Source: CAVQKZ01 sp963837325
Lineage (GTDB): Bacteria; Actinomycetota; Actinomycetes; Mycobacteriales; Jatrophihabitantaceae
Length of the DNA: 64,000 nt
Assembly: GCA_963837325.1 (NCBI GenBank)
Contig: CAWIMV010000001.1
Span: forward strand, 2,356,001 to 2,420,000
Reading direction: 5' to 3'
Positions 29,699 through 39,833 of the stretch are shown piece after piece (the first letter of the stretch is position 1; the number at the start of each line of letters is the position of its first letter). A program made the position numbers and the translations under genes. Below the pieces are notes generated by a model, which saw nothing but the letters and a program-made list of their open reading frames with translations, had not been told where the DNA came from and made no database searches.

Positions 29699-30502
29699 GT
29701 GATCAAGACCCGCCTAGCGCTACTGACGCTCCCCCTCACCGCATTCGTCGCAGCGCTTCTGTTCACCGCTCCCGCCGCCGGAGCGGCGGGGGCCCACTAC
29801 GTCGCGCTCGGGGACTCTTACTCATCCGGCGTCGGCGCCGGCAGTTACATCGCGGCCAGCGGCAGCTGCGATCGCAGCACGAATGCGTATTCCCAGCTCT
29901 GGGCGAACGCGCACGCGCCCGCTTCCTACGTCTCGGTCGCCTGCTCCGGTGCGAAGACCACGGACGTCACGGCCAACCAGCTCTCAGCCCTGTCGACGAG
30001 CACCACCCTGGTCAGCGTCTCGATCGGCGGCAACGACGTCGGCTTCGCCGGCATCATGGAGGACTGCGTTCTCTACAGCACCGACACCTGCGTCTCCGAA
30101 CTCAACGCGGCCGAGAACGTCGCCCGCACGTCGTTACCAGGCTGGCTCGACACGACCTACAACGGCATCCGCAGCCACGCCCCTACCGCACGCGTGGTCG
30201 TGATGGACTACCCGCGCTTCTACCACGACGTCTGGTACTGCGTCGGGCTCAGCTCGACCGACCGCAACAAGATCAACGAGGCGGCTGACGTCCTCGACGG
30301 CGTGATTCAAGCCGCAGCCGTCCGGCACGGGTTCGCGTTCGGTGACGTGCGGTCGGCCTTTGCCAGCGGCCACGAAATCTGCGACGGCAGCAGCTGGCTG
30401 CACTCGGTCGACTGGACCGACATCGGCGAGTCGTACCACCCGACCGCGGCCGGCCAGTCCGGTGGCTACCTGCCCGCGTTCACCGCCCAGGCCGGTAGCT
30501 GA
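29699..30502 (+). CDS. Secreted SGNH/GDSL hydrolase
   Basis: A 267-residue exported esterase or lipase-like hydrolase. A signal peptide (about 1-32, KTRLALL then a hydrophobic core ending AGAAGA) is followed by block I ALGDSYSSG (nucleophile Ser), block III SIGGNDVGF, and block V DWTDIGESYHPTAAGQ with the catalytic Asp and His. Several paired cysteines fit extracellular disulphides, as in Streptomyces secreted GDSL lipases. The GTG at 29699 follows GGAGG by five bases, so the longer TTG start at 29675 is rejected. A weak TTCCGG-17-TACAAA promoter may lie just upstream. Confidence 0.93.
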   Translation: MIKTRLALLTLPLTAFVAALLFTAPAAGAAGAHYVALGDSYSSGVGAGSYIAASGSCDRSTNAYSQLWANAHAPASYVSVACSGAKTTDVTANQLSALSTSTTLVSVSIGGNDVGFAGIMEDCVLYSTDTCVSELNAAENVARTSLPGWLDTTYNGIRSHAPTARVVVMDYPRFYHDVWYCVGLSSTDRNKINEAADVLDGVIQAAAVRHGFAFGDVRSAFASGHEICDGSSWLHSVDWTDIGESYHPTAAGQSGGYLPAFTAQAGS

Positions 30503-30520
30503 ACTCAGGCCGGTGGCGGA

Positions 30521-30802
30521 TCAGCCGCCGGCCACCGACGGCAGCACCAGTACCTCGGCGTTGTCGGGCACCGGCGCGGCCAGCCCGCCCGAGCGCCGAG
30601 CGTCCTCGCCGTCGACGTAGATGTTGACGAAGCGGCGCAGCTCGCCCTGCTCGTCGCGGATCCGGCGGGCCAGCGCGGGCTTGTCGGCGGCGAGCGCGTC
30701 GAGCAGCTCGCCGAGCGTTGCTTCGTCGCCGAGCGCGATATCGATCGTCGACTCGCCGTCGGTGAATTGCCGCAGCGCGCCCGGCACAACCACGCGGCTC
30801 AT
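30521..30802 (-). CDS. MoaD/ThiS-family ubiquitin-like sulfur carrier
   Basis: A 93-residue beta-grasp protein ending in the diglycine tail SVAGG needed for C-terminal activation and thiocarboxylation. The core segments LGELLDALAADKPALARRI and VNIYVDGEDARR fit MoaD/ThiS. It lies seven bases behind the BNR-repeat gene on the same strand, a pairing I recall elsewhere in actinobacteria. No moaE, moeB or thiG gene is in the window, so which pathway it feeds cannot be told. Confidence 0.9.
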   Translation of the reverse strand: MSRVVVPGALRQFTDGESTIDIALGDEATLGELLDALAADKPALARRIRDEQGELRRFVNIYVDGEDARRSGGLAAPVPDNAEVLVLPSVAGG

Positions 30803-30809
30803 GCGGCTG

Positions 30810-31895
30810 TCATCCCACCGCGGCGGCGCGGACGGTGAGCACGTCGGGCAGGTGCGCCGCGACTTGCGTCCAGTGCTCGCCCTCGTCGGCGCTGGCGTAG
30901 ACCTCGCCGTTGCGGGTGCCGAAGTAGATGCCGGCGGGCTCGACGTCGTCGGCGCACATCGCGTCGCGCAGCACGGTGCCGTAGTAGTCCTGCTGGGGTA
31001 GGCCGGCCGACAGCGCCGTCCACGACTTGCCGGCGTCCTCGGTGCGGTACACCCGGCACGCGTGCTCGGGCGGCACGCGCTCGCCGTCGGCGACGATGGG
31101 GAAGTTGTAGGCCACGTCGGCGCGGCGGGGGTGGGCCAGCATCGCGAACCCGAAGTCGGTCGGCAACGTGTCGGCGATCGAGTCCCAGGTGCGGCCGTCG
31201 TCGTCGCTGCGGTAGACGCCGTGGTGGTTCTGCAGGTAGAGCCGGTCGGCTGCCTGCGTGTCACGGGCGACCTTGTGCACGCACTGCCCGAACTCCGGCC
31301 AGGGGTCGGGGAAGAAGTAGGCCTTGATGCCCTTGTTCGCTGCCGACCACGTGGCCCCGGCGTCCTCGGTGCGGTAGACGCCGCCGGTCGACATCGCGAC
31401 CAGGACGCGCTGGGGATCGTCGGGGTGCGGCAAGACCGTATGGATGGCCGCGCCGCCGAAACCGGCGCCCCACTCCGGCCGGTGCGGGTGATCCCACAGC
31501 GACTGGACGAAGGTGAAGTGCTCGCCGCCGTCCTCGCTGCGGAACAAGCCCTGCGGCTCGCTGCCGGCCCACACGACATTGGGCTCGCTGGGCGACGGCA
31601 CGAGTTGCCACACCCGGGCCAGCGAGGCCTCGGTGTCCTCGGGGAAGGCGACGGCACCGTGCTCGGGCTCGGCCCACGTCTCGCCGAGGTCGTCGCTGTG
31701 GAAGACCGACGGCCCCCAGTGCTCGCTGGTGGCCGAGGCGAGGACCCTGGGCCGCTCGCCCCGGGTGTCGATGGCCACGGCGTACACGCCGTTCATCAGG
31801 AAGTGCGGTTCGGACAGTTGCCAGGTGGCGCGGTCGGTGCTGCGGGCCAGGAACAGTCCTTTGGCGGTGCCGATCGCGAGCAGTACGTCAGTCAT
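30810..31895 (-). CDS. BNR-repeat / sialidase-fold beta-propeller protein
   Basis: A 361-residue protein built of repeated Asp-box (SxDxGxTW-like) motifs: SDDLGETW, SEDGGEHF, TEDAGATW, SDDDGRTW, TEDAGKSW, SADEGEHW. This is six blades' worth, giving a beta-propeller resembling sialidases and VPS10 domains. It has no signal peptide and no sialidase arginine triad or FRIP motif that I can see, so it is more likely a cytoplasmic propeller than a glycosidase. The ATG at 31895 is preferred over 31925. It forms a two-gene unit with the MoaD-like carrier. Confidence 0.85.
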   Translation of the reverse strand: MTDVLLAIGTAKGLFLARSTDRATWQLSEPHFLMNGVYAVAIDTRGERPRVLASATSEHWGPSVFHSDDLGETWAEPEHGAVAFPEDTEASLARVWQLVPSPSEPNVVWAGSEPQGLFRSEDGGEHFTFVQSLWDHPHRPEWGAGFGGAAIHTVLPHPDDPQRVLVAMSTGGVYRTEDAGATWSAANKGIKAYFFPDPWPEFGQCVHKVARDTQAADRLYLQNHHGVYRSDDDGRTWDSIADTLPTDFGFAMLAHPRRADVAYNFPIVADGERVPPEHACRVYRTEDAGKSWTALSAGLPQQDYYGTVLRDAMCADDVEPAGIYFGTRNGEVYASADEGEHWTQVAAHLPDVLTVRAAAVG

Positions 31896-31950
31896 GGCAG
31901 GCAGCCTGGCACGGCCCACCGACACCGGCTAGCCCCCACCACCACCAAGT

Positions 31951-32003
31951 CTTGGCCCCGCAGCAGGGCGACCCGCCGTCGGCGTGCCTGCTACGGGGCC
32001 AAG
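31951..32003 (-). terminator. Hairpin downstream of ahcY, probable terminator
   Basis: CTTGGCCCCG (31951-31960) pairs with CGGGGCCAAG (31994-32003); after a C/A mismatch AGCAGG (31962-31967) pairs with CCTGCT (31987-31992). The loop is about 19 bases and can fold further. It sits five bases after the ahcY stop on the minus strand. There is no T-run, as usual for GC-rich genomes. Confidence 0.65.
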
Positions 32004-32007
32004 TTGG

Positions 32008-33492
<1,485 letters not shown>

Positions 33493-33858
33493 GGGTGCTC
33501 CTTGGTGTTGGTGTCGGGGGACGGGGTGTTGCTCGTCGGGGGTGGCGAGCCGGCGGTAGATGCCGGCCCCGGGTGGTGCGGCGGAACGGTGGATCGGCCC
33601 GAACCAGTCGTCGACCGCGCGGGCCAGCTGGGGATCGGTGCGCATCCGCAGCTCGAAGGCGATCTCGGTGATGCCCAAGTCGTGGCGGTCGATCAGCTCG
33701 CGCAGGCCTTGTAGCCGCTCGATCTGACGAGGGCCGTAGTGTCGATGACCGCCGGGGCTGCGCAGGGCGGCCACCAGGCCGGCCTGCTCCAGATAGCGCA
33801 GCATGCGCTGGGACCACCCGGTGGTCTCAGCGGCTTGCTGGATCGTCAACGACTGCAT
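33493..33858 (-). CDS. MerR-family DNA-binding module reading in frame into ahcY
   Basis: From the ATG at 33858 the frame encodes a MerR-type winged helix (about residues 3-70: LTIQQAAETTGWSQRMLRYL, then SPGGHRHYGPRQIERL) and a short helix with LRMRTDPQLARAVDDWFG. A His/Pro/Gln-rich linker follows, and there is no stop codon before the ahcY start at residue 123. Either the product is a 616-residue MerR-AhcY fusion, or ribosomes also start at the strong site before the ahcY GTG, giving both a fusion and a free enzyme. A lone MerR protein cannot be made without a stop. The start lies 32 bases after manA. I place the boundary at the ahcY GTG for convenience only. Confidence 0.7.
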
Positions 33859-33890
33859 CGCGGCCGAATCTACCACGGTCGTGTCAGACT

Positions 33891-35105
33891 TCAGAAATTG
33901 CCGGCGGCAGCCCAGGTTTCCGTGCCGGTCGTCGCCAGGAACACCTGGCCGGTGCCCCCGATCTCGAAGGCTTGCTCCCGGGCGGCCACGAACGCCGCCT
34001 GACCCGGCGCGAGTTCGGCCGCGTCGCCGAGCGCCTCGACCCGGGAGTGGCCGGACGTGCAGAGCACGATGTGCGGGCCGTGCCCGCCGACGGCAATTCC
34101 GCCCTTGTAGTCGTCGATGTCGAGCATCGACAGGGCGAAGTCCGGCACGAGCGGGCGGTAGCTGAGGTCGAACCCCTCGTCCTCGCTCGGAAAACGAGGT
34201 TCGGGCAACGGCCTGAAGTCGGTGATCTTCAGCAGTTCCGGCACGTCGACATGCTTGGCAGTCAGGCCGCAGCGCAGCACATTGTCGCTGTTGGCCATGA
34301 TCTCCACACCGGTGCCACGCAGGTAGCAATGCACGTTACCGGCGGCGAGAAAGATCGCTTCACCGGGCGCGAGGCGGACGTAGTTCAGCAGCGCCACCAG
34401 AACGGCGCCGACGTCGCCCGGAAAATCCGAGGCAGCCAGCCGCACGGCGCGGGCAGCACCGGCCCATTCGTCGCCGTCGTCGACCTCCGAGGCCCGCGCC
34501 GCGACGGCGGCCACCAGCGGCTTCGGGTCGGCGAGGGTGAGCAGATACGTGAACGCGGACCGCAACCCGTCCGCGCCGGCGAGCCGCTCGCGCACCGGCG
34601 CCAGGTCCGGCACGTCCCACGAGTCCAGGAGGCGGAGTGTGTCCTCCACCGGCCGGAACCCGCAGACCGCCTCGAACGGGGTGAGCGCGCAGATCAGCTC
34701 GGGCTTGTGGTTGCGGTCGCGGTAGTTGCGGTTCGGTGCGTCGCGCGCGATGTCAGCGGCGTCCTCGGCCGCGAATCCGGCTCCGGCCTGCTCGATCGTC
34801 GGGTGCACCTGGATCGACAGGGCCGTGTCGACCGCGAGCACCTTGAGTAGGAACGGCAGGTGCGGGCCGAAGCGGGCCACGGTTGCCGCACCGAGCAGCC
34901 GGTGCGGTTCCGCGGCGATGAGGGCGTCGAGGGTGGCGTGATGAGCCGGCACTGGGGAGGGGTCGTCGGGATGCGCGCCGAACCAGAGTTCGGCGGCCGG
35001 CTCACCGTCGGGCTCGACGCCCAGCAGCTGCGGGATGGCTGTGCGCGAGCCCCACGCGTAATGGCGGATGACGCCGTCGAGGGCTAGCACTGCGGGCACC
35101 GGCAC
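33891..35105 (-). CDS. manA: Mannose-6-phosphate isomerase, class I
   Basis: Zinc enzyme converting fructose-6-phosphate to mannose-6-phosphate, the entry to GDP-mannose for mannolipids and glycans. The 404 residues contain the zinc-ligand segment SIQVHPTIEQA, DRNHKPELICALTPFEAVCGF, and the active-site stretch GNVHCYLRGTGVEIMANSDNVLR. The start is GTG at 35105, nine bases after the CDF transporter gene. With manB upstream and a GDP-mannose pyrophosphorylase at 57.8 kb, the window covers the route to GDP-mannose. Confidence 0.96.
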   Translation of the reverse strand: MPVPAVLALDGVIRHYAWGSRTAIPQLLGVEPDGEPAAELWFGAHPDDPSPVPAHHATLDALIAAEPHRLLGAATVARFGPHLPFLLKVLAVDTALSIQVHPTIEQAGAGFAAEDAADIARDAPNRNYRDRNHKPELICALTPFEAVCGFRPVEDTLRLLDSWDVPDLAPVRERLAGADGLRSAFTYLLTLADPKPLVAAVAARASEVDDGDEWAGAARAVRLAASDFPGDVGAVLVALLNYVRLAPGEAIFLAAGNVHCYLRGTGVEIMANSDNVLRCGLTAKHVDVPELLKITDFRPLPEPRFPSEDEGFDLSYRPLVPDFALSMLDIDDYKGGIAVGGHGPHIVLCTSGHSRVEALGDAAELAPGQAAFVAAREQAFEIGGTGQVFLATTGTETWAAAGNF

Positions 35106-35114
35106 CGCAGCATC

Positions 35115-36044
35115 CTATGGCGTCGGCGCCGCGCGGGGCTCGCGGTCTACGTCGGGCTCGAGATAGATGACTCGCGCGGACGGGACGGCTTCGCGCACCC
35201 GCGCCTCGGCCGCGTCGATCGTGCCGGCGACATCGGCGAAGGACGTATCGGCCGGCATTGAGACCTTGGCCGCGACCAGCAGTTCCTCCGGGCCGAGGTG
35301 CATGGTGCGCAGATGGATAACGCGGTCGACGCGACCGCCCAACAGCGCCGCGGCGATCGCCCGCACCTGCGCCGGTGCGGCCGCCTCGCCTACCAGCAGG
35401 CTCTTGGTCTCGATCACCAGCACGACCGCTACCGTGACCAGCAGCAGGCCGATGCCGAGCGTCCCGATGCCATCCCAGACAGCCTCGTGGGTCAGCGACG
35501 ACAGCCCGACGCCGACGAGGGCCAGGACGAGGCCGATCAGTGCGGCGACGTCCTCGAGCAGCACGAGCGGAAGCTCGGGCACCTTGGCGTGCCGGATGAA
35601 CCCGGCCCAACTGTCGGACCCCTTGTGCGACCGGGACTCCCGGACTGCGGTGCGCAGGGACAACGACTCCAGCCCGACCGCGACGGCCAGCACCACGACG
35701 GCCAGGATCGGCGACTCGAGGTGGTGCGGGTGACGGATCTTCTCGATGCCCTCGTAGATCGCGAACAGCCCGCCGGCCGAGAACAACATCAGCGCGACGA
35801 GAAACGAGAACACATACCGGTCGCGGCCGTAGCCGAACGGATGGTCGGGCGTGGCCTGCCGCCGCGACGAACGGCCACCCACGAGCAACAGGCCCTGGTT
35901 GCCGGAGTCGACAACGGAGTGCACGCCCTCGGCCAGCATCGACGACGACCCGGTGATCGCGAACGCGATGAACTTGATCACGGCGATGCCGAGATTCGCG
36001 CCGAGGGCGGCGAGGACAGCCTTCGAGCCGCCGGAGGTGCTCAT
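35115..36044 (-). CDS. Cation diffusion facilitator family transporter
   Basis: A 309-residue metal cation/proton antiporter-like protein with about six membrane helices. The signature region SSSMLAEGVHSVVDSGNQGLLLVG (about 32-55) holds the first metal-site acidic and His residues; DHPFGYGRDRYVF follows. A cytoplasmic C-terminal domain (about 215-305) ends the protein. CDF proteins export Zn, Co, Mn or Fe; the metal cannot be assigned by eye. Its ATG overlaps the stop of the SIS gene by one base (TGATG), and manA follows nine bases later. ManA needs zinc, but a link is only speculation. Confidence 0.92.
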   Translation of the reverse strand: MSTSGGSKAVLAALGANLGIAVIKFIAFAITGSSSMLAEGVHSVVDSGNQGLLLVGGRSSRRQATPDHPFGYGRDRYVFSFLVALMLFSAGGLFAIYEGIEKIRHPHHLESPILAVVVLAVAVGLESLSLRTAVRESRSHKGSDSWAGFIRHAKVPELPLVLLEDVAALIGLVLALVGVGLSSLTHEAVWDGIGTLGIGLLLVTVAVVLVIETKSLLVGEAAAPAQVRAIAAALLGGRVDRVIHLRTMHLGPEELLVAAKVSMPADTSFADVAGTIDAAEARVREAVPSARVIYLEPDVDREPRAAPTP

Positions 36045-37189
36045 CAGTGCGCCAGTTCCGCCGGGTTGGCCGACCCGGGATCCAGACCAAGGCCGAACGC
36101 GAGATAGGCCGCGGTGAATTCCCCGAAAGCGGCCGCGGCCGCGAAGCGCACGAGCGGATCACCGGCCGGGACGTCGACACTGGAGGAACGCAACCCGAAC
36201 TCCCCGGCCAAGGTGTGCAACGCGGCCGCAGCCCGGCGGGCGGCCACTTCGTCGAGCTGGATCTGGGCGCCGGTGCGAGCACCGAGCCCGGGATCGTCGG
36301 GGCTGCCGTCGTCGCCGATGACCAGCAGCCGGGCGCGCGTGGCGGGCGGCTCTTCGGCCCGGTCCCGGAAGATGTCCACCGGTGTGCCCGGACCCGCGCC
36401 GCGCAGCAGGGCCCCGGCCCGGCCGACGCCGTCAGGAAGGCTCACCGCAACCGCCGGAACGCCGGCGCACAGCTGCAGCGCGTCGGCGGTCGCCCGCGCC
36501 GCCACGCCCGCAAGCGCGCCGGCACCGGCGATCAGTGGCAGCGATTCGGCGAACTCCACCGCCAGCGACTTGGCCGCGTTGGTGAACACCTCGCCTGTCG
36601 GTCGGCAGGTCTCCGCGGTCTCGTCGAGAACGTCGGCGATCTCGCCGAGCAGGCCCGGCGTGGTCGTGTGCACGCCCAGCGCGTCGAGCGCCTGCAGCAG
36701 CGGCGTGAGGACGGCCCAGCGGGCGGCGCGCGGGTTGACGTCGGCGAACAACTCGTGCAGCGGTGCCCGGCCCGAAGCGGCCGCAACCTGCGACCCGGCC
36801 GGCGCGACCACGGCCATCGCCAGCCCGCGCCGGGAGCCCTGCTCGGCCAGCTCGGCCAATCGCGGATGCCGGCCGTCGACTGCTCCGATCAGCAGGGCGT
36901 CAGACGGCCCGGCCCAGCGCGGCAGTTCGACGCCGTGCCACGGCATCGCCGGCGCGACCGCGCAGCTCAGCCGGGTGAGGACTCGCGCGGCCGCGGACGG
37001 CGGGGCGTCGGTGGCAATCAGCAGGGCTCGGGGCACGTCGCCGCGCAGTCGCTCGACCCCGAACTCCGGCGCGGTGTCGATCGCGTGCCGCACCTGGGCG
37101 CCGGCCGTGGCCAGTTTCCACAACAACCGCTGCTCGTCGCGCCGGGCCAACATGTCGGCGTCGCTGAGCAGCGCCTCGTCGAAGCTCAC
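36044..37189 (-). CDS. SIS-domain / phosphomannose isomerase-like protein (TobH-like)
   Basis: A 381-residue protein related to the C-terminal half of bifunctional phosphoglucose/phosphomannose isomerases; the mycobacterial counterpart, in the same place between manB and manA, is called TobH. Segments RWAGPSDALLIGAVDGRH and AGSQVAAASGRAPLHELFA lie where SIS domains bind sugar phosphates, but typical SIS catalytic Ser/Glu residues are not obvious. I chose GTG at 37189 (VSFDEALLSDAD) because longer versions read into the Trm112-like gene. Its role is probably linked to mannose metabolism by context. Confidence 0.8.
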   Translation of the reverse strand: MSFDEALLSDADMLARRDEQRLLWKLATAGAQVRHAIDTAPEFGVERLRGDVPRALLIATDAPPSAAARVLTRLSCAVAPAMPWHGVELPRWAGPSDALLIGAVDGRHPRLAELAEQGSRRGLAMAVVAPAGSQVAAASGRAPLHELFADVNPRAARWAVLTPLLQALDALGVHTTTPGLLGEIADVLDETAETCRPTGEVFTNAAKSLAVEFAESLPLIAGAGALAGVAARATADALQLCAGVPAVAVSLPDGVGRAGALLRGAGPGTPVDIFRDRAEEPPATRARLLVIGDDGSPDDPGLGARTGAQIQLDEVAARRAAAALHTLAGEFGLRSSSVDVPAGDPLVRFAAAAAFGEFTAAYLAFGLGLDPGSANPAELAH

Positions 37190-37214
37190 GGACGGCGCCG
37201 GCGCTCGGGGTGGC

Positions 37215-37421
37215 TCATCCGGCGGCGGCCGCGTTGCCGACACCGTTCGGCCCCGGCGTCGCGTCATCGAGCAGCAGCACCGGGATGCCATCGCGGATCG
37301 GGAAGCTCGAGGCGCAGTACGTGCAGACCAGCACGTCGTCGCCGCCTCTGCTCTCCTCCCGGAGTGGGGCATGGTCGTCGCTCGGGCAGGCGAGCAGTTC
37401 GAGCAGCGTGGGGTCGATCAT
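37215..37421 (-). CDS. Trm112-family small zinc-binding-like protein
   Basis: A 68-residue protein: MIDPTLLELLACPSDDHAPL, then a CTYC pair and IRDGIPVLLLDDA, the Trm112/YcaR pattern. The cysteines (C12 in ACPSDD, then CTYC) could form a partial zinc site. Trm112 proteins activate methyltransferases in eukaryotes; bacterial homologues are poorly known. The ATG at 37421 has GAGGA upstream, better than the TTG at 37439. It lies between manB and the SIS gene in one transcript. Confidence 0.85.
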   Translation of the reverse strand: MIDPTLLELLACPSDDHAPLREESRGGDDVLVCTYCASSFPIRDGIPVLLLDDATPGPNGVGNAAAAG

Positions 37422-37435
37422 AGTGTCCTCGCGCT

Positions 37436-38803
37436 TCAACCGCGGATGACGGCGAGGACGTCGTCGCGGACCTTGGCCATCGTCGCCTCGTCCGGCGCCT
37501 CGACGTTGAGCCGCAGCAACGGTTCGGTGTTCGACGCGCGCACGTTGAACCAGCTGCCGTCGTCGAACTCGATGGTCAACCCGTCGAGCTCGTCGCTGTG
37601 GCTGGCCCGCTCGCCGAACTCTGCCCGGACCGCGTCCAGCCGGGCGGCCTGGTCGTCGACGGTCGAGTTGATCTCCCCGGAAGCGCTGTACCGGGTGTAT
37701 TCGGCGGTCAGGTCGGCGAGCGTGCCCGGTTGCTCGCCGAGCGCGGCGAGGACGTGCAGCGCGGCGAGCATGCCGGTGTCGGCGAACCAGAAGTCGCGGA
37801 AGTAGTAGTGCGCGGAGTGTTCGCCGCCGAACACCGCGTTGCGCCGCTTCATCTCGCCCTTGATGAACGAGTGCCCGACCCGGGTACGGACGGGCTCGCC
37901 GCCGTTCTCGCGGATCACTTCGGGCACGGCGTGGGAGGTGATCAGGTTGTGGATGACGGTGGCACCGGGCGCCTTGGCGAGCTCGCGAGCCGCGACGAGT
38001 GCGGTGATCGCGCTCGGCGAAACGGCCTGGCCGGCCGCGTCGACGATGAAGCAGCGGTCGGCGTCGCCGTCGAAGGCGATCCCGATGTCGGCGCCTTCGG
38101 AGAGAACCGTCCGCTGCAGATCGACGATGTTCTCCGGCACCAGCGGGTTGGCCTCGTGGTTGGGGAAGTTGCCGTCGAGTTCGAAGTACAGCTCGACGAG
38201 CGTCAGCGGCAGGGGCGGCAGCACGGCGTCGCCGAGGACGGCCGGCACGGTGTAACCGCCCATGCCGTTGCCCGCGTCGACGACGACCTTCAACGGCCTG
38301 ATACCGGACAGGTCGACGAGGCCGCGCAGGTACTCGGCGTACGGGGTCAGCAGGTCGACCTGCTCCACCGTGCCGGCGACCCCGGCCGCCGGTAGCCCGC
38401 TGTCGAGATAGGTCTGCGCCCGCTGGCCAATCTCGGCGAGCCCGGAGTCCTGGCCGATCGCCTCCGCGTTGGGGCGGACCATCTTGATGCCGTTGTACTG
38501 CGCGGGGTTGTGGCTGGCGGTGAACATCGCCCCGGCCAGCCCGAGGTGCCCGGACGCGAAGTACAACATGTCGGTTGAACCCAACCCGGCCTCGACGACC
38601 GAGGCACCGCGATGCAGCGCTCCTTCGGCGAACGCGCGAGCCAGACCCGGACCGGAATCGCGCATGTCGTGGGCGGTGACGATCTGTTTGGCGCCGGTCA
38701 CGTCGACGAAGGCCGCACCGATGGCGCGGGCAATCGGTTCGTCGAGCTGATCGGGCACCGTGCCGCGTACGTCGTAAGCCTTGACGATTGTCGAGAGATC
38801 CAC
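37436..38803 (-). CDS. manB: Phosphomannomutase / phosphoglucomutase
   Basis: Converts mannose-6-phosphate to mannose-1-phosphate (alpha-D-phosphohexomutase). The 455 residues show the N-terminal KAYDVRGTVPDQL, the phosphoserine loop TASHNPAQYNGIKMV (about 100-115), the Mg site AFDGDADRCFIVD (about 245), the sugar-binding GGEHSAHYYFRDFW (about 325) and the C-terminal phosphate loop RASNTEPLLRLNVEA. All key residues are present. The start is GTG at 38803. It stands in the mannose block with manA and the SIS protein. Confidence 0.96.
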   Translation of the reverse strand: MDLSTIVKAYDVRGTVPDQLDEPIARAIGAAFVDVTGAKQIVTAHDMRDSGPGLARAFAEGALHRGASVVEAGLGSTDMLYFASGHLGLAGAMFTASHNPAQYNGIKMVRPNAEAIGQDSGLAEIGQRAQTYLDSGLPAAGVAGTVEQVDLLTPYAEYLRGLVDLSGIRPLKVVVDAGNGMGGYTVPAVLGDAVLPPLPLTLVELYFELDGNFPNHEANPLVPENIVDLQRTVLSEGADIGIAFDGDADRCFIVDAAGQAVSPSAITALVAARELAKAPGATVIHNLITSHAVPEVIRENGGEPVRTRVGHSFIKGEMKRRNAVFGGEHSAHYYFRDFWFADTGMLAALHVLAALGEQPGTLADLTAEYTRYSASGEINSTVDDQAARLDAVRAEFGERASHSDELDGLTIEFDDGSWFNVRASNTEPLLRLNVEAPDEATMAKVRDDVLAVIRG

Positions 38804-38886
38804 GATCCGGGAGCCTACCCAGCCCGAAGGCCGCCGCGGCGCCCAGTACGCACGATTTGGCGCGGCTGCCGGTGTCGGCTACGGGC

Positions 38887-39258
38887 TCAGTTTGCGGGCG
38901 GCACGACCCGAAGATGACCGCGACGCCCGGTTGGCACGTCGGACTCCGAATTCACCAGCTGGGACGGCTCGACCCGGGCGGCTTCACGTACGGCGTCCGC
39001 GAGCGCTTCGAGGTCGTCGGCATGCGGGATCGGAGCCGGGAAGTCGCCCACATGCCGCATCACTTCCCAACCGCGCGGGACGGTCAGCCCGAGAGCGTGT
39101 TCCTCGCACAGGTCATAAGAGTGCGGTTCGGCGAACGACGCGAGAGGTCCGACGACGGCGGTCAGGTCGGAATAGGCGTACGTGAGCGTCGCGACTGCCG
39201 GCCGGCCGCACCCGGTTCGGGTACAGCCGCGCATGTGCCTCACCGCTCGCTCCGCCAT
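38887..39258 (-). CDS. DUF3499-family protein
   Basis: A 123-residue protein of the actinobacterial DUF3499 family. The hallmark is CTRTGCGRPAVATLTYAYSD near the start, followed by SYDLCEEHALGLTVPRGWEV; the Cys pair, Cys and His may bind zinc. The tail has DDLEALADAVREAAR and is otherwise disordered. ATG at 39258 follows AAGGA by five bases; a later ATG at 39234 is an alternative. It lies between the metallopeptidase-like gene and manB, as in relatives (Rv3258c). Function unknown. Confidence 0.87.
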   Translation of the reverse strand: MAERAVRHMRGCTRTGCGRPAVATLTYAYSDLTAVVGPLASFAEPHSYDLCEEHALGLTVPRGWEVMRHVGDFPAPIPHADDLEALADAVREAARVEPSQLVNSESDVPTGRRGHLRVVPPAN

Positions 39259-39348
39259 CGCGCAGTCCTTAGCTAGCTCCCAGGCCGCGACATTAGCGCC
39301 TCGGCCACCGCGAATCCGGCTTCTGGCCACTCGGCGCGTTCCGTGTCG

Positions 39349-39816
39349 CTAGTGGGGATCGATCTCGTCGACGTCTTTGCCCAGAAGTTCGGCGACCAGT
39401 TCGGCGACGATCATGAAGACCAGGTCGGCGCGGTCGTCGCGGTCTACCGCTCGCACTTCGATCGGGCGGCGGTAGAGCACGACGATCGGCTGGGAGATCC
39501 CGGCCGTACCGGTGCGGTACAGGCGGCCGAGCGGAATGCCGCGATCGAGCACGGTCTCCGGGTCGAAGTCCAGGGGCGCCGCCTGGTCGAGCGGCGGCAC
39601 CTCCTCAACGGCGAACTCGACGGCGGCCAGCTCGGTGGCCCAATGCTCCTCGAGTTCGTCGACCGCATCGAGGACCAGCTCGTCGAAGACTTCGCTCGGC
39701 GTCCGGTTCACCGGGACGGCGCGAGGGGCCAGACCACTTCGCATGCCCCGCCCGCGGCGGTCCCGGTGCGGCCGTCGCCCGGCCAGCGGTTGAGAGGGAC
39801 GGCGATCGCGAAGCAC
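39349..39816 (-). CDS. Metallopeptidase-family (zinicin-like) protein lacking HExxH
   Basis: A 155-residue protein corresponding in position and layout to the actinobacterial metallopeptidase family (Rv3259): basic Gly/Arg-rich N-terminus (HRDRRGRGMRSG), then VFDELVLDAVDELEEHW, a central RPIEVRAVDRD and a C-terminal helix followed by DVDEIDPH. In this family a zinc HExxH-type helix is expected near the C-terminus; here the helix reads FMIVAELVAELLG, without either His, so it is probably not an active zinc peptidase. The GTG at 39816 is a best guess, 17 bases after whiB. Confidence 0.75.
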   Translation of the reverse strand: MLRDRRPSQPLAGRRPHRDRRGRGMRSGLAPRAVPVNRTPSEVFDELVLDAVDELEEHWATELAAVEFAVEEVPPLDQAAPLDFDPETVLDRGIPLGRLYRTGTAGISQPIVVLYRRPIEVRAVDRDDRADLVFMIVAELVAELLGKDVDEIDPH

Positions 39817-39833
39817 GATCGAAGCGTAGGGCT

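Noticed and set aside
30509..30536. GC-rich hairpin at the convergent GDSL/MoaD ends
   Set aside because: The stem needs bulges and overlaps the MoaD stop codon; not convincing enough to list as a terminator.
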